DNA of 7,650 nucleotides from an uncultured Paracoccaceae bacterium. GTDB taxonomy: Bacteria > Pseudomonadota > Alphaproteobacteria > Rhodobacterales > Rhodobacteraceae. Shown here piece after piece: positions 1 through 4,622 of the stretch. The DNA is taken from positions 1 to 7,650 of the forward strand of contig CALESR010000294.1 in NCBI GenBank assembly GCA_937907485.1, written 5' to 3'. Made by a program: the position numbers and the translations under genes. The number at the start of each line of letters is the position of its first letter. Within the stretch, counting starts at the first letter, position 1. The notes below the pieces were generated by a model. It saw nothing but the letters and a program-made list of their open reading frames with translations. It made no database searches and was not told the DNA's origin.

Positions 1-228
1 ATGTTCCTGACCCGTCTGGGCGAGGGCTCGCGCATGGCGATCACCGGCGACCGCACGCAGGTCGATCTGCCGCGCGGCGTGCCCTCGGGGCTTGCAACCG
101 CCGAACGTATCCTGCAAGGGATCAAGGGGATCGGGTTTTCCTATTTCACCTCGGCCGATGTGGTCCGGCACCCGCTGGTTGCCCGCATCGTCGAGGCCTA
201 TGACAGGCAGTCGCCCTCGCAGGTATGA
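1..228 (+). CDS. phoH: PhoH family ATPase, C-terminal end only (gene runs in from the left)
   Basis: This is the last 75 residues of a PhoH/YbeZ-type P-loop ATPase. The Met at base 1 is internal, since the family is normally over 300 residues and its Walker A lies upstream of this window. The visible part begins with the family sequence MFLTRLGEGSRM, followed by TGDRTQVDLPRG (residues 15-26), which resembles the GDxxQ motif of superfamily 1 helicases. It then has SGL and the end region IGFSYFTSADVVRHPLV (44-60). PhoH is a cytosolic ATPase, probably acting on RNA together with the neighbouring YbeY. Its TGA overlaps the ATG of ybeY in ATGA (225-228), so the two are probably translationally coupled. 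The family call is firm; the biochemical role is known only loosely for the family. Confidence 0.93.
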   Translation: MFLTRLGEGSRMAITGDRTQVDLPRGVPSGLATAERILQGIKGIGFSYFTSADVVRHPLVARIVEAYDRQSPSQV

Positions 229-767
229 GCGTTTCGCTGGACATCAACGACGAAGACCCGCGCTGGGGCGATCTGACGCCCCTGGCCCGGCGGGCCATCG
301 ACGCGACGCTGGCGCATCTGGGCCATGATCCGGCGTGCTTCGATGTCAGCCTGCTGGCCTGCGACGATGCCCGCATCGCCGCGCTGAACGCCGAATTCCG
401 CGCCAAGCCCGCGCCGACCAATGTGCTGTCCTGGCCAACCTGGGACTTGTCGCCTGACACACCCGGCGGCGCGCCCGATGACCCCGAAACCGGCACGCCG
501 GACGACCCCGAGGCGCTGGGCGACATCGCGCTGGCCTATGACACCTGCAGCCGCGAGGCCGCCGAGCAGGGCAAGACACTGGCCGACCACACCACGCATC
601 TGATCGTGCATTCCACCTTGCATCTGCTGGGATATGACCATGTCACCGACCCCGATGCCGAGCGGATGGAGAAAACCGAGGTCGCGATCCTTGCATTGCT
701 GGGGATCGACGATCCATATGCAGGCGACGAGACCGGCGCGCCGACAGGCGTGACGGCACTGGACTGA
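225..767 (+). CDS. ybeY: Endoribonuclease/rRNA maturation factor YbeY
   Basis: This gene encodes a 180-residue YbeY (UPF0054) protein, a cytosolic zinc enzyme needed for 16S rRNA 3' end maturation and ribosome quality control. The zinc site is clear: HSTLHLLGYDH at residues 129-139 supplies His129, His133 and His139. The family signature LNAEFRAKPAPTNVLSWP (54-71) and GDIALAYDTCSREA (99-112) are also present. Between these two blocks lies an acidic, proline-rich stretch with a repeated PDDPE (84-88 and 92-96), longer than in E. coli YbeY. The C-terminal tail after residue 160 is also acidic and probably disordered. The start is fixed by the 4-base ATGA overlap with phoH; only a weak AGG (221-223) precedes it, so coupling is likely. 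corC begins 17 bases after the stop. Confidence 0.95.
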   Translation: MSVSLDINDEDPRWGDLTPLARRAIDATLAHLGHDPACFDVSLLACDDARIAALNAEFRAKPAPTNVLSWPTWDLSPDTPGGAPDDPETGTPDDPEALGDIALAYDTCSREAAEQGKTLADHTTHLIVHSTLHLLGYDHVTDPDAERMEKTEVAILALLGIDDPYAGDETGAPTGVTALD

Positions 768-784
768 ACCAACGGAATGACCCC

Positions 785-1690
785 ATGAGCGATTTTGCCA
801 CCGGCCCGGCCCCGGAGCCCACCCCCGCCACCGAACCGGACCGAAGTAACGACAGCGGGCCGCAACGCGGTCTGCTGGGACGCCTCTTTGACGCCTTGAG
901 CCCCAATGACGAGGGCTCGGACAGCGAACGCCAACTCAACGCCTCGATGCGCCAGGTGCTGCCCGGCCTCGCCAACCTGCGCCGCCTGCGGGTGGCCGAT
1001 GTGGCGATCCCCAAGGCCGAGATCGTCGCCGTCGCCCGCGACATCGACCGTGACGGGCTGATCGGCGTGTTCCGCGATTCCGGCTTCTCGCGGCTGCCGG
1101 TCTATAACGAGACCCTCGACAAACCGATGGGCCTGCTCTTGCTCAAGGATCTGGTGCTGTCACAGGGCTTTGACCTGCGGCACGGCGATCTCGACATCAC
1201 GGCGATGCTGCGGCCCCTGCTCTTCGTGCCGCCCTCGATGCCGCTGGTCGTGCTGTTGCAAAAGATGCAGACCGAGCGCATGCACATGGCGCTGGTGATC
1301 GACGAATACGGCGGGGTCGAGGGGCTGTTGACCATCGAGGACCTGCTGGAACAGGTGGTCGGCGACATCGACGACGAACACGACACCGAGGACGAGGGCC
1401 TCTGGTCCGAAGAGGCGCCCGGCGTCTGGCAGGTGCAGGCCCGCGCGCTGCTCGACGACCTGCGCGAGGCGCTGGCGATCGACCTGCGCGACGAGGCGGG
1501 CGACGATGACGTCGATACGCTGGGCGGGCTGGTCTATCTGCTGGTGGGCCGGGTGCCCGCGCGCGGCGAGGTGGTCGCCCATCCGGCGGGCCACGAAATC
1601 GAGGTGCTCGACGCCGACCCGCGCCGGGTGAAACGCCTGCGCCTGCGGCTCAAGGGCGGCGAGGCCGCAGCGGTCGCCGAGGCCTCGTGA
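785..1690 (+). CDS. corC: CorC/YbeX-type CBS-domain protein (hemolysin-C family)
   Basis: This gene encodes a 301-residue soluble member of the CorC/HlyC/TlyC family. After a Pro/Glu-rich, probably disordered N-terminus (1-45), two CBS domains lie at about 70-125 and 135-192. The signature HMALVIDEYGGVEGLLTIED (167-186) is followed by VVGDIDDEHD (191-200). A CorC_HlyC transporter-associated domain covers about 208-290. There is no DUF21 membrane domain, so this is the short cytosolic form. The family is associated with Mg/Co efflux, and the E. coli counterpart YbeX, in the same ybeZ-ybeY-ybeX-lnt order, is linked to ribosome metabolism. The adenosine-nucleotide-binding role of the CBS pair is family knowledge, not shown here. 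A GGA at 774-776 sits 8 bases before the ATG and supports this start. The gene ends in a GTGA overlap with lnt. Confidence 0.92.
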   Translation: MSDFATGPAPEPTPATEPDRSNDSGPQRGLLGRLFDALSPNDEGSDSERQLNASMRQVLPGLANLRRLRVADVAIPKAEIVAVARDIDRDGLIGVFRDSGFSRLPVYNETLDKPMGLLLLKDLVLSQGFDLRHGDLDITAMLRPLLFVPPSMPLVVLLQKMQTERMHMALVIDEYGGVEGLLTIEDLLEQVVGDIDDEHDTEDEGLWSEEAPGVWQVQARALLDDLREALAIDLRDEAGDDDVDTLGGLVYLLVGRVPARGEVVAHPAGHEIEVLDADPRRVKRLRLRLKGGEAAAVAEAS

Positions 1691-3219
1691 CCCGCGCCTT
1701 GCTGCTGGCGGCGGCCTTCGGTGCGCTGGCGGCGCTGGGACAGGCGCCCTGGGCGCTCTGGCCGCTGACGCTGCTGGCGCTGGCCGGGCTGTCGCTGCTG
1801 CTGACCCGGGCGACAACGACGCGGCGCGGCTTTGCCCTTGGCTGGGCAGCGGGCACCGCGCATTTCGCCGTCGCGCTGCACTGGATCATCGAGCCTTTTC
1901 TGGTCGATGCGGCGGTCACCGGCTGGATGGCGCCCTTTGCGCTGGCGCTGATGGCCGCGGGCCTCGCGCTGTTCTGGGGCGGTGCGGCGGCGCTGGCATG
2001 GGCCGCCAGCGGCCGCGCCCTGACCCGGATCTGGCTGTTTTCCCTGCTGATGCTGGGCGCCGAGGCGCTGCGCGGCAGCCTGTTCACCGGCTTTCCCTGG
2101 GCGCTCAGTGGGCATGTCTGGATCGGCACGCCCCTCGATCAACTGGCGGCGCTGGGCGGGGCCTTGCTGCTCAGCGCGCTCACCCTCGGGCTGGCGGCAG
2201 CGCTGGCCACCGCGGCCCTGCGCGTCGCGCAGGGGCATCGCGCCCGCGCGGGCGCGAGTGTGGCGCTGGCGGCACTGGCGCTGGCAACCGGCTGGGGCTG
2301 GGGCCTCGCCCGCCTTGCCCAACCCGCGCCTCAGGCCCCCGGCACCACCCTGCGCCTCGTGCAGGCCAATGTGCCGCAGGCCGACAAATGGCGCCCTGAC
2401 CTGATCGAGGGCTTCTTCCTGCGCCACCTCGACCTCAGCACCGGCGCGCCGGTCGATCTGGTGATCTGGCCCGAAACCGCGGTGCCGTTTTTCCTCGACC
2501 GCCCCGGCGACGGGCTGACGATGGCCGCCGAGGCGGCTCAGGCGCCCCTGGTGATGGGCATCCAGCGCCGCCACACGGATGCGTCGGGCCTGCGCCACTA
2601 TTTCAACTCTCTGGTGCTGCTCGACCCCGCCGCACAGGTGCAGGCGATCTATGACAAACATCATCTGGTGCCCTTTGGCGAGTATATCCCGCTGATCGGC
2701 CCCTGGGCCGCGGCGCAGGGCCTCGGCGGCCTCGCGGCGCAGGCGCTCTCGGGCTATACGCCGGGGCCGGGACCTGCGCTGCTCGATCTGGGACCGGCTG
2801 GCATCGCTCTGCCGCTGATCTGCTATGAGGCGGTGTTCCCGCGCAACCTGCTCAGCGCGGCACGGCCCGACTGGGTGCTGCAGATCACCAACGACGCGTG
2901 GTTCGGCTCGGACTCCGGGCCTTGGCAACATCTGGCGCAGGCGCGGCTGCGCGCGGTGGAAACCGGCCTGCCGCTGGTGCGCGCGGCCAATACCGGGGTC
3001 TCGGCGGTGATCGACGCGCGCGGGCGACTCACCGCCAGCCTGGGGCTGAACCAGACCGGCGCGCTGAACGCCGCCCTGCCCGGCGCCCGCCCGGCCACGC
3101 CCTATGCCCGCATGGGCGATACCCCCTGGCACCTCGCCCTGACCCTGGCGGCCCTGGGTGCGCTGCTCGCCGCCCGGCGACGACGCAAAGCCATTGACGC
3201 CGCGCCCGCAACGCGCTAG
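1687..3219 (+). CDS. lnt: Apolipoprotein N-acyltransferase
   Basis: Lnt is an inner-membrane enzyme that transfers an acyl chain from phospholipid to the N-terminal cysteine of apolipoproteins, the last step of lipoprotein maturation. The 510-residue product has a hydrophobic N-terminal half with several membrane segments (roughly residues 5-210), a periplasmic nitrilase-type domain (about 222-468) and a final membrane segment (about 481-496) with a basic cytosolic tail. The catalytic triad is intact: Glu263 in WPET, Lys324 in YDKHHLVPFGEY and Cys379 in ICYE. Glu332 and Glu381 and the NDAWFG motif (402-407) are also kept. The start is GTG at 1687, overlapping the corC TGA, with GAGG at 1679-1682 as a possible ribosome site; no better in-frame ATG with N-terminal sequence is available. 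The last codons and stop overlap a predicted promoter for metK. Confidence 0.95.
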   Translation: MTRALLLAAAFGALAALGQAPWALWPLTLLALAGLSLLLTRATTTRRGFALGWAAGTAHFAVALHWIIEPFLVDAAVTGWMAPFALALMAAGLALFWGGAAALAWAASGRALTRIWLFSLLMLGAEALRGSLFTGFPWALSGHVWIGTPLDQLAALGGALLLSALTLGLAAALATAALRVAQGHRARAGASVALAALALATGWGWGLARLAQPAPQAPGTTLRLVQANVPQADKWRPDLIEGFFLRHLDLSTGAPVDLVIWPETAVPFFLDRPGDGLTMAAEAAQAPLVMGIQRRHTDASGLRHYFNSLVLLDPAAQVQAIYDKHHLVPFGEYIPLIGPWAAAQGLGGLAAQALSGYTPGPGPALLDLGPAGIALPLICYEAVFPRNLLSAARPDWVLQITNDAWFGSDSGPWQHLAQARLRAVETGLPLVRAANTGVSAVIDARGRLTASLGLNQTGALNAALPGARPATPYARMGDTPWHLALTLAALGALLAARRRRKAIDAAPATR

Positions 3220-3222
3220 CGC
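3194..3222 (+). promoter_or_regulatory. Predicted sigma-70-type promoter of metK inside the lnt 3' end
   Basis: A -35 box TTGACG (3194-3199) and a -10-like TAGCGC (3217-3222) are separated by exactly 17 bases. The -35 lies in lnt codons 503-505, and the first three bases of the -10 are the lnt stop codon TAG. A start at about 3228-3230 would put the transcript end just before the riboswitch stem at 3232. The -10 lacks the final T; Rhodobacter sphaeroides promoters are known commonly to lack this base and to depend on CarD. The spacing and position are seen; activity is inferred. Readthrough from the upstream operon could also feed metK. Confidence 0.6.
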
Positions 3223-3231
3223 CGGGCATTC

Positions 3232-3275
3232 CCGTCACAACGGCTTCCTGGCGTGACGGTGGACCCAATGGAGCA
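3232..3275 (+). promoter_or_regulatory. SAM/SAH riboswitch controlling metK translation
   Basis: The leader matches the SAM/SAH riboswitch class (Rfam family SAM-SAH, described upstream of metK in Rhodobacterales). Stem P1 is formed by GTCAC (3234-3238) with GTGAC (3253-3257), and can be extended by CC (3232-3233) with GG (3258-3259) to 7 pairs. The enclosed loop AACGGCTTCCTGGC (3239-3252) matches the conserved core I recall for this class. A pseudoknot is formed by GCTTCC (3243-3248) with GGAGC (3270-3274), one U being left unpaired. GGAG (3270-3273) is also the metK Shine-Dalgarno sequence, 10 bases before the ATG at 3284. Ligand binding should stabilise the pseudoknot and hide the ribosome site, giving translational OFF control. 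The linker between P1 and the pseudoknot strand is about 10 bases, longer than in the compact examples studied structurally. Confidence 0.93.
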
Positions 3276-3283
3276 CCTATTTC

Positions 3284-4450
3284 ATGACCCGGAACAACTA
3301 CGTCTTTACCTCGGAATCCGTCTCCGAGGGACACCCCGACAAGGTGTGCGACCGCATCTCGGACGCCGTCCTCGACGCCCTGATCGCCGAAGAGCCCCAT
3401 GCCCGCGTTGCCTGCGAAACCTTTGCCACCTCGTCGATGGTGGTGATCGGCGGCGAAGTCGGCCTGTCGGACCCCGAGCGCCTCAAGGACTACATGGGCC
3501 GTATCCCGCAGATCGCCCGCGACTGCATCAGGGACATCGGCTATGAACAGGACAAGTTCCACTGGAACACCCTGCATGTGCTGAACTTCCTGCACGAACA
3601 ATCGGCGCATATCGCCCAGGGCGTGGACCGCGACGGCGCGGGCGATCAGGGCATCATGTTCGGCTATGCCGTGGATGAAACCCCCGAACTGATGCCGGCG
3701 CCGATCCAGTATGCCCACGCGATCCTGCGCCGCCTGACCGAGGCGCGCAAATCCGGCGCCGAACCGACCCTGCGCCCCGATGCCAAATCGCAGCTTTCGG
3801 TGCGCTATGAGGATGGCAAGCCGGTCGAGGTGACCTCGATCGTGCTGAGCACCCAGCACGCCCACGAAAGCCAGACCTCGGACGACATCCGCGCCATCGT
3901 CGAACCCTATATCCGCGAAGTGCTGCCCTCGGGCTGGATCAGCGACAAGACCGAATGGTGGGTCAACCCGACCGGCACCTTCGTCATCGGCGGACCGGAT
4001 GGCGACGCCGGACTGACCGGGCGCAAGATCATCGTCGACACCTATGGCGGCGCGGCCCCGCATGGCGGCGGCGCATTCTCCGGCAAGGACCCGACCAAGG
4101 TCGACCGCTCGGCCGCCTATGCCGCGCGCTATCTGGCGAAAAACGTGGTCGCGGCAGGGCTGGCAAAACGCTGCACGCTGCAGATCTCCTATGCGATCGG
4201 CGTCGCCAAACCGCTGTCGATCTATGTCGACACCCATGGCACCGGCCTCGTGCCCGACGAAGTGATCGAGCGCGCCGTCTCCACCTGCATGGACCTGACC
4301 CCGCGCGGCATCCGCACCCATCTGGGGCTGAACAAGCCGATCTATGCGCGCACCTCGGCCTATGGCCATTTCGGCCGCGCGCCGCAGGCAGATGGCGGGT
4401 TCTCGTGGGAAAAGACCGATCTGGTCGAGGCGCTGAAAAAGGCGGTGTAA
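3284..4450 (+). CDS. metK: Methionine adenosyltransferase (S-adenosylmethionine synthetase)
   Basis: MetK makes S-adenosylmethionine from methionine and ATP, releasing phosphate and pyrophosphate, as a cytosolic multimer. The 388-residue product has a normal family length and complete motifs: SESVSEGHPDK (10-20, with catalytic His17 and metal-binding Asp19), the signature GAGDQG (118-123), the phosphate-binding GGGAFSGKD (261-269) and the C-terminal YGHFGR (360-365). Nothing is missing or broken. The start at 3284 is set by the N-terminal alignment and by GGAG (3270-3273), which lies within the preceding SAM/SAH riboswitch, so the product of the enzyme is predicted to repress its own synthesis. 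In related genomes metK is often followed by trmB; here the next gene is rnr, across a 172-base gap with hairpins. Confidence 0.98.
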   Translation: MTRNNYVFTSESVSEGHPDKVCDRISDAVLDALIAEEPHARVACETFATSSMVVIGGEVGLSDPERLKDYMGRIPQIARDCIRDIGYEQDKFHWNTLHVLNFLHEQSAHIAQGVDRDGAGDQGIMFGYAVDETPELMPAPIQYAHAILRRLTEARKSGAEPTLRPDAKSQLSVRYEDGKPVEVTSIVLSTQHAHESQTSDDIRAIVEPYIREVLPSGWISDKTEWWVNPTGTFVIGGPDGDAGLTGRKIIVDTYGGAAPHGGGAFSGKDPTKVDRSAAYAARYLAKNVVAAGLAKRCTLQISYAIGVAKPLSIYVDTHGTGLVPDEVIERAVSTCMDLTPRGIRTHLGLNKPIYARTSAYGHFGRAPQADGGFSWEKTDLVEALKKAV

Positions 4451-4458
4451 GGGTCAGC

Positions 4459-4481
4459 GGGGCTCGGGGGCATCGAGCCCC
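4459..4481 (+). other. GC-rich hairpin after metK (first of three)
   Basis: A perfect 8-pair stem joins 4459-4466 (GGGGCTCG) and 4474-4481 (CGAGCCCC) around a 7-base loop. It lies 8 bases past the metK stop. No T-run follows, so it is not a classic terminator alone. It may protect the metK transcript 3' end or form part of a composite terminator with the next two hairpins. Confidence 0.55.
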
Positions 4482-4491
4482 CTCGCCCCGC

Positions 4492-4507
4492 GCGGGTTGC
4501 CACCCGC
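4492..4507 (+). other. Short GC hairpin (second of three)
   Basis: GCGGGT (4492-4497) pairs perfectly with ACCCGC (4502-4507) around the loop TGCC. It sits 10 bases after the first hairpin and 6 before the third. There is no T-run. Its role is unknown, but the regular stacking of three hairpins suggests a composite transcript end. Confidence 0.45.
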
Positions 4508-4513
4508 ACCCGC

Positions 4514-4557
4514 CCAAAGGGGCCCACGGGCCCCTTTGGAAACCCCGTGGATATTTT
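4514..4557 (+). terminator. Probable metK transcription terminator (strong hairpin)
   Basis: CCAAAGGGGCC (4514-4524) pairs perfectly with GGCCCCTTTGG (4529-4539), 11 pairs closing a CACG tetraloop. This is the strongest hairpin in the window. The only T-run is TTTT at 4554-4557, 14 bases past the stem, so it does not fit the textbook stem-plus-U-tract spacing. The position between metK and a gene with its own promoter-like site supports a terminator. The stem is directly seen; termination efficiency is inferred. Confidence 0.6.
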
Positions 4558-4568
4558 CAGAGCAAAGA
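4540..4568 (+). repeat. Possible dispersed intergenic element with GGATATTTT core
   Basis: After the strong hairpin comes an AT-richer stretch with GGATATTTTCAGAGCAAAGA (4549-4568), unlike the surrounding GC-rich DNA. I recall similar strings (GGATATTTTT followed closely by CAAAGAAG-like sequence) next to hairpins in many Rhodobacteraceae intergenic regions. That suggests a dispersed element or a conserved terminator tail. Only one copy is in this window, so the repeat claim rests on recollection and is weak. Confidence 0.35.
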
Positions 4569-4572
4569 GGGG

Positions 4573-4594
4573 CAACGGTTTTCCTGCGTGACGG
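4573..4594 (+). other. Sequence resembling part of the metK SAM/SAH riboswitch core (probable remnant)
   Basis: This stretch reads CAACGG, TTTTCCTG, CGTGACGG. The metK riboswitch at 3238-3259 reads CAACGG, CTTCCTGG, CGTGACGG. The two align over about 22 positions with two single-base gaps and at most one mismatch. The 5' strand of stem P1 (GTCAC in metK) is not present: GGGGC stands there instead, and no proper GGAGC partner for the pseudoknot follows. A working aptamer is therefore unlikely. It may be a degenerate copy left by duplication or recombination. Its GTGACG is also the predicted -35 box of rnr. Confidence 0.4.
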
Positions 4595-4616
4595 GGCGCG
4601 GTCTGCGTGCTAGCGC
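4588..4616 (+). promoter_or_regulatory. Predicted promoter of rnr
   Basis: GTGACG (4588-4593) and TAGCGC (4611-4616) are separated by 17 bases, the same spacing and same -10 as the predicted metK promoter. The 12 bases GCTAGCGCCGGG (4609-4620) are identical to 3215-3226 in front of metK. A start six bases past the -10 falls on A4623, the first base of the rnr ATG, which would give a leaderless mRNA. The -35 is a 4-of-6 match. The site is inferred from pattern only. Confidence 0.5.
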
Positions 4617-4622
4617 CGGGGC

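Noticed and set aside
777..788. Three-codon reading frame (ATG ACC CCA TGA) ending on the corC start codon
   Set aside because: GGA directly abuts its ATG, leaving no spacing for ribosome binding; the same GGA is well placed for corC at 785. Probably chance.
1534..3132. 532-codon open frame on the minus strand opposite lnt
   Set aside because: It lies antisense to the well-supported lnt and corC genes, its product is rich in Arg/Gln/Gly with no recognisable domain, and high GC makes stop-free antisense frames common.
3268..3546. Out-of-frame ATG overlapping the riboswitch GGAG, with a frame running into metK
   Set aside because: It has no ribosome site of its own, the product is a frame-shifted metK reading, and the ATG arises from the AT preceding the conserved GGAGC strand.
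3029..4369. 446-codon open frame on the minus strand opposite metK
   Set aside because: It is the antisense of a fully conserved metK and has no family features; its length is explained by codon bias.
4618..4621. GGGG as Shine-Dalgarno for rnr
   Set aside because: It ends one base before the ATG, too close for normal 16S rRNA pairing during initiation.
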